From assembly GCA_034440615.1 (NCBI GenBank), contig JAOTOM010002645.1:1-64000 (forward strand): a stretch of 64,000 nucleotides of DNA, given 5' to 3'. Source of the DNA: Ashinkailepas kermadecensis. Its lineage: Eukaryota > Arthropoda > Thecostraca > Neolepadidae. Shown piece after piece: positions 45,341-56,765 of this stretch. The notes beneath the pieces were generated by a model. That model saw only the letters and a list, made by a program, of their open reading frames with translations, was not told the origin of the DNA and searched no databases. The first letter of the stretch is position 1; every line of letters begins with the position of its first letter. A program made the translations under genes and the position numbers.

Positions 45341-45652
45341 TTAGGATAACCCACTGTCCCACTGCTGCTCCAGGCGTAAATTGGTCGAGGGCAAGAAAAG
45401 ATGTTTACGGGCTAATGTTAGATGTGCTTGGCCTGTTCCGGAGGTGGGCAGAATTCCTCTTTCACCCCGCTGTCCCAGATGGCGGAGGTGGATCAGGAGA
45501 CAGCGAAAGCCTCGTGCCACGTCGTTGGCCCACGAGTCAGGGATGTTCCAGGAGAGCAGGTCGACGGCCTCGTGAGGGCTGGCGGCCAGGCCCGGCTCGG
45601 CAGTCAGAGGCAGCAGCAGCAGCAGCAGCAGCAGCAGAGCGGTAGTCCTCAT
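45341..45652 (-). CDS. Putative small secreted protein or first exon
   Basis: The minus-strand frame starts MRTTALLLLLLLLLPLTAEP with likely cleavage after GLAA, a textbook signal peptide, followed by SPHEAVDLLSWNIPDSWAND. The poly-leucine core is encoded by a run of CTG (CAG at about 45609-45634 on the plus strand). The 103-codon frame has one cysteine in its mature part and ends at 45341. A possible splice donor (CGGGGTGAAAG, about 45460-45470) suggests the real coding exon may stop earlier. An AT-rich 'cataaac' lies about 45 bases upstream of the ATG. I do not recognise the protein. Confidence 0.4.
   Translation of the reverse strand: MRTTALLLLLLLLLPLTAEPGLAASPHEAVDLLSWNIPDSWANDVARGFRCLLIHLRHLGQRGERGILPTSGTGQAHLTLARKHLFLPSTNLRLEQQWDSGLS
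45609..45637. repeat. (CAG)n trinucleotide repeat
   Basis: About nine CAG units, coding for leucines on the minus strand within the putative signal peptide. Confidence 0.9.
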
Positions 45653-46482
45653 CCTAACCTGACCATCTAGCCGAAACCGGCCGCCGTTTATGCAAGTCTA
45701 CGCCTCGCCACCAAGGTGATGGCAACTGTACACCCTCGTCACAAAGACGCCGATCGACAGATGCTATCACAAAGCGTATCCTCCAGTGCTATCTTGGTGT
45801 TATCTTGGCGTTATCTTGGCGTTATCTTGGTGTTATCTCCAGTGTTATCTTGGCGGCTTGACATCGTCGCTCTGATGCCGTGTGTCGACAGTTTCAACAC
45901 GATGTTCACACATCGGTGCATTGACAAATGCTCGTCGGTGCAATGGCAACAGAGCAGCTCACCAACCAACCGCCATTGCTGACTCTCTGCAGCTGAAACA
46001 GTTGTCTTCCGATTACAATAAGCTTTCAGAGAGGAGTATGTTCGGCTCGATGATGAGTAAGTTCAGGCTGATATTTGTCGCTTTGGACGGCGGCAGAGCT
46101 AGGCTTGTTTTTGGATCTTTTGCTCCGGCCAGACAAAGTTTTAGAACGCCGTAATCCTGGCGAATTATCTTGGCTGTGAATGCGTCAGGGATTCAGGTGG
46201 CTTCATTTTGATTACAGTACCGCTCTGACATTGATGTTTTGCAACTTCAAACAGTAATTATATGTCTAAGCACAACACATTGCGGAATTGCATTTCATGC
46301 CCACCCCAATCCCCTCGGATCGGCAGTAAATTTGTGGAGGCCTATCTTACTAGCTCTGGGAAATTTCAGTACCCCTTGAGGCCGCATCAAGATGGCTGTC
46401 TTAAAGGGCCCTTGCGAACCACTCAAGGCGATTGCGACGGTTGACTAGGACATCTCCACTACGGGGACAGATGGACCAGCCT
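45653..46482. other. No gene; 11-bp tandem repeat at 45786-45852
   Basis: Six units of 'gtgttatcttg'/'gcgttatcttg' lie in tandem. Frames elsewhere in this stretch are short and featureless. Confidence 0.5.
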
Positions 46483-47039
46483 CAGTGGCGTACCTAGGAT
46501 TTGAGCCAGGGAGGAAGAAACGGATTTGCAGGGAGCCCACCTACTCCCATTTGAAGCAGTACCCTGATTTCGACCAGCAGTTTTGATTTCAACAGGGTCA
46601 ATTTTTGTAACTTAAAATAATTAGTGACCAACTTAATATTCTTGTGGAAGGAGCCCAAATTACCACCATCGAAAAAAAAATTTCACACCTTTCAGTTCAT
46701 GATGTCCGACCGCCACCATGCCAATGATCACCTACGTACACACGCGCTCTGCGCATTCAGCTCATTCGCATAATTCATTCTGCTAGGCCTGCTACTTATT
46801 ACGTCTTGCTACTTGCTGCCTTGTGTTATATTTGACGTCATGGAATGCTTCGTATGGGGGTTCGCTGGGAAAATGCAATGAATTCAAGTCGAAGAGCATT
46901 TCTCTTCGTTCCACATTTTCTGGTGGAAAAGAAATCCGTATACCTTGCTGAGCTCTGATGCACTCATCTCCTTGTTAAGATATGCTCCCAGATTGGCTCC
47001 CGAACCGAAACACGTGGTCCTGTTGGAATCCTTCGCGTT
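46483..47039 (+). other. CAGTGGCGTAC end of a dispersed element; otherwise unknown
   Basis: 'cagtggcgtacctaggattt' at 46484-46503 resembles the start of element X. The sequence behind it shows no other similarity that I could trace and no gene. Confidence 0.35.
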
Positions 47040-48160
47040 TTTTTTCGTCTTCTAATGTGATTTAGGTCCCCAGCGATTTTTTGTCATGGGCCCGGCACGT
47101 TGTTGAATCCCGGCGCCTCTTTGGACTTTTCGCTTTTTGTGGACCGATAATTTTGTAGGGACCGGTGCGTATCCGAAGGCTCCGATGTACCTATTTATTT
47201 AGTACACGGCATGCTTTCTTGTTCTTTTTTAGGACCACGCCGCTTTTTCTGGGCCCCAACTGTTTTTAGGCCCTCGTGAGTCTTTGCGACACCGGTATGC
47301 TTTGAGGACTTCCGGTGTGTTCTGGAGGGCCTCTGGTGTGCTTTGAGGGCCTCCGGCGTGATGTGTTTTTGAGGGCTCCCGGTATGTTCATTTATGGCCC
47401 CAGAACATATTTTCAGGCTGCCTTTCATGAGACTTGGTGCGATTTGGAGACCCCACGGTGCGTTTGTTTTCACCTTCCTGTTGTGTTTTTAGGCTGTGCT
47501 GTTTATATTTGGGGCCCCGACGCAAATTTATTGGGCCCCAGCGTGATTTTCGATCTCCGGAGGGATTTCTTGAAGTCTCGGTGCGATTTGTCGGGTCCCG
47601 GTGAGTAGCTCCAAGAACCCGACGCGATGTTTCTTAGCTGGACGCGAGTTTTCTGAAATTTGAATTTTGGAAGCCCGAGTCCCTGCGTGATATTTTAGTT
47701 CCTCGGCGCCATATTGGAGAGCTCCGCTACGATTTTCCGAGCCCTGGTACGCTTTCCTCTGTGCCATATGGGTTTCTTTGGAGGTCTCTGGCGCGATATT
47801 GGGGCTCCAGAGCAATCTTTCGGGACCTGAAATTGATTTCTAGAGTCCCTACTTACTTTTGGGGATCCAGCTTGATTTTGTTCGGGTCCCAATGTGATTG
47901 CTGGGGCCAAAGTGTAAATACTTTGGGCTCTCAACAAAGCATGCTTGGGGCTCCAGTGCGAATGTTCGGGGCCCCGACTTGAGTTGTCGGGCCTTTCCAG
48001 GAGTTCTCTAGGTCCGCCTCATTTACTTAGGCCACCCGCTATTGGACTCCGACGAAAATGCTTGGGCCCCAGAACGCTTTTTGGAGACACGGAGCGTTTT
48101 TTTGCCCTGGTACGAATTGTTCGGGTCCCGATATAAATGTTTGGGACCCAATGCGTTTTT
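47040..48160. repeat. Degenerate GGGCCC array Z, copy 2
   Basis: About 40 imperfect ~25-28-bp units of the type 'gcgatttttcgggcccc' with many substitutions. It includes a sub-block at 47290-47370 with 'tgtgctttgagggcctccgg' units. The frames over it (60-97 codons on both strands) vary freely and are not genes. Confidence 0.7.
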
Positions 48161-49267
48161 AAGAGATAGTAAAAAAGAAGATAAGCTGATAGAGTATTTC
48201 ACTGCTCGGAATATGAATGGAAGTCGTGCCAACTGACTATCTTACTGAAGACAGGTTCTGCTAATTATGGCGGAGCTACATCCATGAACCCTTAGAGCCG
48301 CTTGAAGGATTTTTCTCTCCTGTTTGGTTAACCTTCCAGGTCAGATCAAGCAGATCAATGTCGGGGTGTAGTCGGTTTGTCATCTTGGCTCTGGTCTCTG
48401 CACCGTAGCTGTAAAACAAATGCGAGTCCATGCTTCAATATTCATATTGCATTGTAATACAGACGACACATGCAAAGGTCAAGGTCACCGATCCCATCAA
48501 GGTCAAATACCTGGAAATATGTGATGAACTGTTGAAAATGCTAATTTTCGAAAGAGGTGGTACCACCATGGAATGTGGTGTGATCCGTATGCGTCGTGAC
48601 TAGAGATGGCAAGCATGGGGCAGAACCCAGATCAGAAAGCCGGCTAGAGCCGAGGATTTTTACCGGATTTTAGGGATCTATCTTGCTCCCGTTACAATCC
48701 TCGATAGTTCTCTTCTTTTGGTGCTCTGACGCTTTGTAAATTACGTCATGAAGAAAGCATTGAAGCTGGGAAACTCTATCATACTGGCTATAATTACAGA
48801 ATGCGAAATTGTTGGGTGAACATTTTTTAAATCCATAACTCGGAAGATACTTTATCAATACCAGCCTCAATGATTGAACACGATTTATGTTCAAGCCTCA
48901 ACGATTCACAAATCCATCCAAGATCTATCATTACTGCGCCACTAATGTTCAAACTAATAAATAATAATCGCATCTCAAGCTTCTATCTTGGCATTTGGTG
49001 TTAATTAGTGCGTGGCGTCATGGGATGAAGGAAACAGGTAACTCCACAATGTTCAACGTAGCTTGGGTATCATATGGCGATGAAAATATAGATGAACATA
49101 CCTAAATCATATTAAATTATCATGCCTGAATTTAACTTCAGACCAAAACAATCACATGCCATGCCAAAACCTTCTCAATGACTCACCACGTACAATTGTA
49201 ATCTTCACAGTTGCTTATCGCATTACTGTAGCCATAGGCACAGTCAAGTGGTGACCTTATCAACCAA
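48161..49267. other. No recognisable gene
   Basis: AT-rich. AAGGTCA motifs cluster at 48476-48516. Confidence 0.5.
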
Positions 49268-49425
49268 AAATACACTAGATCAAACAAGAAATTTTAATGT
49301 TTTCATAATGCAAAACTAAAAACTTTCCTCGTGTCAGGCGCGCCGAAAGCTTTCTTTCAATATTCACTGTTTTTTTCTCGATCAGGCTCGCCTCAATAAA
49401 ACCCTGGCTGCTCCACTGACTGCAG
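49268..49425. repeat. Dispersed repeat R, copy 2
   Basis: Shares 'ctagatcaaacaagaa', 'ggcgcgccgaaagctttct' and a terminal 'ccctggctgctccactga' with 570-720, same orientation. Confidence 0.45.
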
Positions 49426-49984
49426 CTGTTGCTATGATGCCATATTTTAAAGTTATCCTTGTTTAATGACGGTCATGACATTTTGTGGTGGGTATGCGAG
49501 GTGTTAGCTGGCATCGATTCAAGTACCTGGTGCCTTTTCAAGTTCATTACCGTGCCTTATTGCATTGCAATTATTAATGGTTACTGATGCCTTGGTTAAG
49601 CTAGGGAGCCCACAGTCATGAAATAAGCCTTAGAATGAAAGAGTGCAGGCTGCAGACGAACGCGGCGCCGGAAATGATAGGCAGATCAGTTATCTTGCTT
49701 TTATAGTAGATTACCATGAAGTTTGAAGGCTGAAAGGCATTAACTTTGAATTAAAAATGTGGTATGGTATCGCTTGGTTAATAGATACATGGCACATCAC
49801 TTCACAGATTATTGCAAAATGGATAAATTAAACCTTCGCAGTCTTACCTTTGCTGTTCCCTAGATTAAGGATAGTAAGTAGTAGTATTAACCTATGTGTT
49901 TAGTCATTGTTTAGGGCCATCATGTTCTTGCTATTAATACCTGACCATACGAAAAAGAAGTCTCGAAGAGACTTCTTTAGGTGA
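49426..49984. other. No recognisable gene; small palindrome at 49955-49977
   Basis: AT-rich. AAGAAGTCTC, a GAA spacer, then GAGACTTCTT forms a perfect 10-bp stem. Confidence 0.5.
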
Positions 49985-50037
49985 CCAGGCAGTGGAATAC
50001 GTCGTAAAAGAACCCAAGGTTCTTCTTCTTCTTCACT
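49985..50037 (+). mobile_element. SINE 3' end fragment (family S)
   Basis: 'gtaaaagaacccaaggttct' and a TTC tail correspond to the 3' end of SINE copy 3 (19390-19418). No head is present. Confidence 0.45.
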
Positions 50038-50157
50038 TCTAGTCGTGGCCACACATGTCCGTACGTGAAGCTGGCAAGAACAGGTGGCGAACGGCCGCGG
50101 GAAGTGGAGCTCCGTCCGTCGCTTCGTCAGATCGCCACGGCGAGCTGACTGACGAAG

Positions 50158-51318
50158 TCAGATCGTCACGGCGAACCGGCTGACGATGTCGTCCAGACAC
50201 TGCCTGGCGTCGGAAACGGGCAGCAGCCGCAGGCGGGCCCGCGCCTCGGCCACGTGTTGGTCGATGGCGGCGGCGGCGCGCCGCAGGGCGCTGCCGGCGG
50301 CCACCGCCTGGCGCACCTGCGCCTCCTGGCCGGCCGACAGCCGGTCGCACCTGGCGAGCCACTCGGCCAGCGGCCGGTCCGTCTCCAGCTGCAGCGTCAC
50401 CGGCAGCGAGGTCAGGTCGAGCCGGCGCGACGAGCACACGTTGGCGATGTCGGCGCGCGCCTGCCAGGCGACGGTGACGGTGCGGCCCAGCTGCGCGGCG
50501 CTGCTGGCCAGCGGCTCGGCCGCGTCGGCCAGCAGCAGCGCCGCGCGGCAGCCGGCGCTCAGTAGGCTGCCGCGCAGCAGGAACGTCTTCTCGGCCCACT
50601 GCGGCGCGCCGAACTGCCGGCAGGGCAGGTGGCGGCCCAGCTCGTCCAGCCGGCCGTACAGGCCGCCCTGCGCCTTGTCGGCCAGCGTGGCCGCCAGCAG
50701 GCCGTAGACGGTGCTGTGACGCAGCCGCGCCAGCGCGCCCAGGCCGCGCGTCACCAGCAGGTCGCCGCTCAGCACGAGCAGCTTGTCGACGCCTCCGTGG
50801 CTGTCGGCGAGCACCTCTAGGCTGCGGTGTAGCAGGCTGGCGGTGTGGAACTGCTCGACGACGGTGGCGAGCGCGCGCTGTGACGCCAGCGGCGTGCGGT
50901 CGGGCTGCGCCGCCTGCGCCAGCAGCAGCAGCAGCACGGCGCGCGGGTGCGCGCGGCCGCGGCCGCACAGCCGCCGCGCCGCTTCCGGCTCCAGGCCGAA
51001 GCGCACCACCTGCTCACTCACCACGTCCAGCGCTTCCTCCTCCAGCTGGCGGTCGAGCAGCGGGTCGGCCTCGTCCGGCCGGCCGGCGGCCGGCTCGTCC
51101 GGCAGCTGCAGCAGCTGGCGGCCGGCGCGCACGGCCGCCAGCCACTGGTCGGTGGCCCACAGGTCGTCGGTGAGCAGCGGCGACGCCAGCAGCTGGTGCC
51201 ACGCGCCGGTCGCCAGGTGCGAGCTGTCGTCGGGCGTGGCGCGATTGAGCAGGCGCGCCAGCACTGGCGCCGCCACGGCCGGCCGTCGCAGCAGGCTCGG
51301 CGCCAGGTAGTGCAGCAT
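50158..51318 (-). CDS. PDSS2: Decaprenyl diphosphate synthase subunit 2-like protein (PDSS2), intronless
   Basis: The 386-residue frame matches PDSS2, which pairs with PDSS1 in mitochondria to make the polyprenyl side chain of coenzyme Q (human PDSS2 is 399 residues). Residues 1-36 are Arg/Leu/Ala-rich with few acids, a plausible mitochondrial presequence. Family segments are FHTASLLHRS (157-166), LLVLSGDLLV (180-189), WAEKTFLLRGSLLSAGCRAA (241-260) and the C-terminal VSDARQCLDDIVSRFAV (368-384). The first aspartate-rich DDxxD motif of catalytic prenyl synthases is replaced by LLHRS, as expected for subunit 2. The start has CAACATG context and no better upstream Met. The gene is far more GC-rich than its surroundings and has no intron, which suggests a retrogene or intron loss. 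Codon-biased, with no stop or shift, so probably functional. Confidence 0.85.
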   Translation of the reverse strand: MLHYLAPSLLRRPAVAAPVLARLLNRATPDDSSHLATGAWHQLLASPLLTDDLWATDQWLAAVRAGRQLLQLPDEPAAGRPDEADPLLDRQLEEEALDVVSEQVVRFGLEPEAARRLCGRGRAHPRAVLLLLLAQAAQPDRTPLASQRALATVVEQFHTASLLHRSLEVLADSHGGVDKLLVLSGDLLVTRGLGALARLRHSTVYGLLAATLADKAQGGLYGRLDELGRHLPCRQFGAPQWAEKTFLLRGSLLSAGCRAALLLADAAEPLASSAAQLGRTVTVAWQARADIANVCSSRRLDLTSLPVTLQLETDRPLAEWLARCDRLSAGQEAQVRQAVAAGSALRRAAAAIDQHVAEARARLRLLPVSDARQCLDDIVSRFAVTI

Positions 51319-51430
51319 GTTGCCGCGGCGGCTGGCGGCGCGACACTACGCCGCCGCCAGACGCTGCAGTCTGACGTCACCTTTCACCGGCTCCGGCTGG
51401 ACAAGCCCGCGGTCGCACGTGACCTTGCCG
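51319..51430 (-). promoter_or_regulatory. CpG-rich upstream region with CRE and E-box motifs
   Basis: Immediately upstream of the PDSS2-like start codon lie a full palindromic TGACGTCA (51372-51379, CREB/ATF type) and CACGTG (51416-51421, E-box). There is no clear TATA box. The position and CpG density fit a short promoter. Function is inference. Confidence 0.45.
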
Positions 51431-52254
51431 TTTGCACCGGAAGAGTAACGCTGCTAATGCGGCAGGCAATGCTCCAGTTCGCCCAGTCAATGCGTCATTT
51501 TTTTCATCATCACTGTCCTCAATTGACATTGCTTTTCTGTCTGGTTAACACGGTAGTCAATGGGGTATTTGCACCCACACGAGTCACCGGGGAGCTTTTC
51601 TCCCTTGTATCTTCGCAACCAATGAACCGATTACGCCGATTCGAACGGCATTCGAATGGCTCAATGACTGTAATCGAGATAAGATAATTTTGGTTTACCT
51701 GGAGGTCACTGGTTAGGACACTGGTCATGTCACTTAAAAGGATTTGACTGTATTCGAGAGCTCATTATATTTTTAACGCAAACCAGGGCATTAGGGTTAT
51801 ATGCAATCTTAGCTGTGGTTGAATGTATGCAGTTTTTTTAACCTAAAATTGCCAATGAAAGCACTTTCTGGCCCCGGGTCAAGTAAAGTCACTTGATAGG
51901 AGGTGATCAAATTGGCGTTTTGATTCAGCATGCAATGCAATCTATTTTCTATGACGTATTTTCGCAAGTGCTTTGACAAACTGACATAAATATTCGTATA
52001 TGCTACGGAATTTTGCGTATCGGTATAATCTGGCACGGCGCCTATGAAGTCACAGGTCATGTCAGGTGGAAATATTGGAGTAACTTCAAGAGTGCAAATC
52101 TAGACTGTATACAAGGTCATCAGAGTAACGTAAAACCTAGATGTTGATCGATGCATGCATTATATGCCAATAATCACACAATCTGAATGTGTTGCCCTCG
52201 GGTCAAGTGAGGTCATCAGGGGAGAAGATGCCAAATTGTATTAGTTGCCCTTTA
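51431..52254. other. No recognisable gene
   Basis: AT-rich, with scattered GGTCA motifs at 51890-52220 and no coding signal. Confidence 0.5.
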
Positions 52255-52925
52255 CGTATCACCAAGAACCCCTCGCTTTGGCCCGGAGTGTCTCCGTAGC
52301 TAGGCAGCCTCTTCATCAGCGTCAGGCTCGCTGGCAGTTATGTGCCCCTCGCCATCAGCTTGAGCCCAAGCTGATCCAGTGGCCCTGCACGTCCGGCCCG
52401 GGGCTTCCCGTCGTCCTCAGAGGCCTTCCTTCACGGTTCAGGACACTCCGTACGGCCGAAAGACCCCCTTCAATAACTTAGGCCTTCTCGATTACGCAAG
52501 GACCCCTTTGCAGTTTGGACCCCGCAGTCAGCCCAGAGGCCCTTTATATTGCTCGGGACCCTGTCCGTCAGCACGGGGGCTCTTCCAACGACCCGGGGCC
52601 CCCTCCGTCAACATGGAAACCCCTCACGTTGGCCTAGCCTAGGGCCCTACCCGAGCCTGATCTTTCCGAGATCATTCTCCATTGCTTCTTCATCGGCCCA
52701 GAACCTTTTCGGTAAGCTTGGACCCCTTTCGTCGGTCCAGGAGCCCTTCACGTCGGCCCTGGACACCTTCACATCGACCTAGGGGGTCCTTGTGGGCCCA
52801 CTGCACCGACGCCTTGAGGGGGCCCATATGGACCCTTCAAGGCGGTCGCCTGCAGGGCCCCTCCAATCCTCCAGGTGGTGGGGACAGCGGCTGCCCCCTT
52901 CGCCCCTCCGGTGGCTACGCCACTG
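52255..52925 (+). repeat. Degenerate GGGCCC-rich repeat Y, copy 2
   Basis: Same order of variant units as Y1 (13640-14602), for example 'tccgtagctag', 'cctcttcatcagcgt', 'cctttccgtcagc'-like units, 'cttcaaggcggtcgcctg' and the terminal 'ggtggctacgccactg'. It is shorter by about 290 bp. Same orientation. Confidence 0.72.
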
Positions 52926-55429
52926 TCGATGTGCCACCTGAAGCACGATGAATTGATTCGTCCTCTCCATCATCCCGGAATCCTCCATCATCTCCATCTC
53001 CGTCCTCTCCATTTACCCTGTAGGCATCAACAAACGTTTCCTGATAACTATACCATCTTCACTGTCATCGAGCATTTCTCTGTTGATTGCCAAAATAATC
53101 AAGGGCGATTGGAGGACAAATCAGCAAGGCAATCACCATCGTACTGCCTCCGATTTGGATTCAAATGGGTGTAGGCTTTTCAGTGATCTAACTTGAAAAT
53201 GAAGGTCGCATGTGCATTATAGAAGGTATTTGGTATGAGTGTCATGAAAGACACTTTAGAGAGCACGACAGTGCCAAAGCAGTGTCATATGAGGTCGCGA
53301 AGGTTACATAATAGGGGTTGAGCTCTATATGCTTTTGGTGGGGACTGGTGGGGACAATCTCACCGTCGTGTATACCACCTTGCTCACCACCATGCTCACC
53401 GCCATGCTCATTGCAGGCTGTACAATGTACAACTGAGGGAAGTCAGAACGTACTTGGGGAAAGGGCGAGGCTTCAAATACGTTGCTGGGAGGGATTAGCA
53501 GCACTGAAACTGATGAATTAAAACACATTTAAGGACTTGCCCGTGGTGTCATACGTTGATATATTTAATATTGGAGGGACCCAGCCTAGCATTAGAGGGC
53601 TGGAGTCCCTCCATAGGGATAGGAACTGCACCCGTGGTCGTAAAGCTGTTGTAAGTGGCGCAATAAAGTGAAGACTGAAAAAGGATGATGCAGTATTGAA
53701 TGCTTGGCTTAATAAGTTAAGCACAAATTCTTCGTGGCTCTTAATGTCAAAAATTGATATAATTTTGCATGCTTGTAATACAGTTGTTCGTTTTTGCAAG
53801 GGAAATCTAATTGTACGTTGTTAATAGCTTCATAATTTTACATTTTCTTTTTGTGCTAGGTTCCTTGGAATAATTTATATGGAAATCAAAATTGTACCCG
53901 ACTGCAGACCGAATAATCATCATGCTCAATGTTGTGACTGTGGTGTAAATTAGCACATTTCTTCAGTAACTTCATTGCTTATGTAATAAAAATGAAGCAG
54001 TGCAGCACTGCACACAAACATGGGTACAAAATATTATTGGCCTGACATGAATTTTATTAGGTTTCGTTTTTAATCAGCGACTCAGTCATTTTCGTTCCAT
54101 TTTTTCATGACAAACCAGGAGCGGGAGAAAGGGGAGGGGTGCCAACGGGGTCGACCTGCCAAGATACATTTCCTTTGTCAATCTGACGAGCCAAAAACGA
54201 CGGCGGTCTTGTCCAGTTTACGTAATTTATATCACGACTATCCTGTACTTTGCAACTCAGTCTGTTGCAGCATACACGGTCACGTGCTCTTCATTGACAA
54301 CGCTCGACTGTGTTAATGTTAGAAACACAAAATAATATTAACTCTACCAAAGAGACCGTGCATCCCATTGGCCTATGCAGTGTGTGCTGTGCACGGTAAC
54401 AGACAGCATTTCATTTCCGACGGAACAAGTCCTACCACACCCTGACCCGGCGGATGCAGCGACGTGCTTCGCAAATCATCGCATGCACATTGCAAAACAA
54501 ATATCACTGCAGCAAGTCATCGCTCGGTGCAGCCATGGTCTGCCCTGAATCTGCGTCAGGCATATGATGGGATGCTACCGAATTCGAAGAGCCACGTTCG
54601 CACACCCTCGCCCCAAAGGTTAGCACCATGATCGGTTCAGGCCATGCAACAGCTGGGATTCTGATGGCTGACGATTATAATATTACGAGACGATGATCTT
54701 GAGACGAATCAAGCCAATCAGTTCCAAAATAGGCACTTCAGTGGGTGCCACTAGGCGAGTGGCTCCACGTTGCGAAATGAATGGCGCATTCCGCCGGCTG
54801 CTTGCTGTTGCGTTCAGGAGTGGAACTTTCCTTACATTTGGATGGGGCTCGAGCCCATCCAATGATGTTCATCCTTGACAATTAGGTTTATGAGGACACC
54901 ATGAGGTTAAATTGAGCTTAACATCAATTGAACCTCAAATAGTTTTGATGAAGTTCCACCACTGCTCACACTACCCTCTGCTGCAGCGCCCCCAACAAAA
55001 ACACGCTCCTCCTGAGGAAAAGGCGATTATAATCTACGGCTCACCTTTGACTCCGAGAAGATTGCCGTCACGTGACTGAACAACGAGCTCAACGAACAAT
55101 GTAATTTCCGCCGCACGTGATGCCCACCTGCATCATTAGCTTTTTGCTCATGAATTGATTGGTACTATTCGAGCGCACATTACATGCTGTCGAAGCCCAT
55201 TTATCACTCCGTCGTGCCAGCTTTGGCCCGACTGAATGCTGATTTCACAGTTATTTACTTTTTCATTTTCGTTGGGCGAGACCTGTGGCTCTCTTCTACG
55301 CTTGGTTTCTAGTGTAATTACACCCTTCACCCCACATGGTCTTCGTCTTCGTTGTACTTTTGTTCCCTGTGTTTCTTTGTGCTCATCGTGTTCATTTGGA
55401 TTTCGTTAGGTAGGGCTTCATCCCCAAGA
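52926..55429. other. No recognisable gene
   Basis: AT-rich with frames below 100 codons and no motif. A short 12-bp tandem ('caccaccatgct') is at about 53383-53410. Confidence 0.5.
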
Positions 55430-55810
55430 TGGGAAGAAAGCAAAAACGTCATCGACCCCAGCTGGCCACCGGACTCTGAATCGGAATTTCCACATTTAAT
55501 TATACCAAACGACTATGACGGCCCCGGACGCTGCCCTTGATGGTTCCATACCAGACATAGCCGTTGATAACCCTCGCCGGACTTTTCCTTTGGGTGACAC
55601 CATGGAAGCTTTCTGCCTCACCGATCCCTGCTCGTCCCAAGACAACGAACACGTCTCACGATCCCGACAAAACCATCACGCTCCACGCTTCATTCTGCCA
55701 ACGACACACTAGCGGGCTGACGTCATCTATCCAATGCGCCATGAAGCGTCTTGGTTGCTTGTTTACTGCGCTACAAATGATCCGTGACAGTACTAATGGA
55801 CTCAAGTGAT
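55430..55810 (+). other. Overlapping short frames, possibly decayed LINE ORF1
   Basis: Three plus-strand frames hand over to each other (GRKQKRHRPQL, then MTAPDAALDGSIPDI, then CAMKRLGCLFTALQM), as in a frameshifted coding sequence. The last segment loosely resembles ORF1 proteins of I-type LINEs, but the match is too weak for a firm call. Confidence 0.25.
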
Positions 55811-56540
55811 GCCACCCTCGGTAGTACCTAGATAGCATTAATTCTTAAATATTTGGTACTAGCTCTTGCACGTCAATGGTAATGGTTTTATATGGAGGAC
55901 GTGGTAATGAGGTTGCGATAACAGGGAAGCAGAGGAAAGTATTTTCCTGTTAAAGAGCTGAGAAGGGTGCCAAAAACTGCTCATTTATACCAGGATGAAG
56001 GACAAGGGTGCAGGAAACTAACGGGTGTCAAGGTTAAGGAGGTACCGACCCCAACTTGAACAAGTTGATCATTAACGGTATGGGTGTTGCATAGAAAGAA
56101 TAAACTTTCCAAAATGATTTGTGTTGCGAAGCCAAATTTTGAGTTAATTCGTTCCATACAACAACAAAGGCCTCATGCTAAACTTGGTAATTGGTGCTGC
56201 ATCAGCAACACCATAAGTGCACCAAGTTCCACCCCTGAACAGACTCCAATTAGTGGCATTTGTCACCTTCCAAAGAAAACGCGTGAATTACCTATACTAT
56301 CTTTTGCATTTATTTAGATTGCAGTGCCGGGCGTATTACAAAGGACAAGGTAAAACACGATTACCTCACCAATGCTGTCCATGCACAGCACTCACAGTAT
56401 TCAATTTTAACAACTGCAGTCACAGAAAGGCGAACAGCAACCAAAAAAACGTCCGACGGCAGAACAACGCAGACAACTTGAAATATGTCAAGTTGCCTGC
56501 CGCCGACGTCGCCGACGTCGACAAAGCTGCTAAATCATAA
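55811..56540. other. No recognisable gene
   Basis: Short frames only; CGACGTCG repeats near 56497-56520 and again at 56851-56866 on the far side of the fold-back element. Confidence 0.45.
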
Positions 56541-56765
56541 TTTCAAATGATTATAAAAAGTAACCGAGTGCTCGTATTAAGTACAATATAATACAAAATC
56601 GGTCTAATATATTTCGGGCATGACGCTTCTCACGGAGACACACAAATAATCACACAGAATGGTTTCCGAAGAAGGGTCATGCCCGAAAAATATTAGACCG
56701 ATTACAAATTATATTTTACTTAATATGAGCATTTAGTTACTTTTTATAATCATCTTCAATTCGAC
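56541..56765. mobile_element. Fold-back MITE with ~97-bp arms
   Basis: 56541-56637 and 56668-56765 are near-perfect reverse complements: 'gattataaaaagtaac', 'attaagta', 'aatcggtctaatat' and 'ttcgggcatgac' in order. The loop is about 30 bases. The arm end reads GAAGAAGGGTCATGCCCGAAA-like, the same pattern as in the inverted repeats around the SPP fragment, so the two may be distant relatives. Confidence 0.9.

Noticed and set aside
50039..51687. Other long frames overlapping the PDSS2-like gene on both strands (up to 309 codons)
   Set aside because: Very GC-rich coding DNA leaves alternative frames open; only the 386-codon frame matches a protein family.
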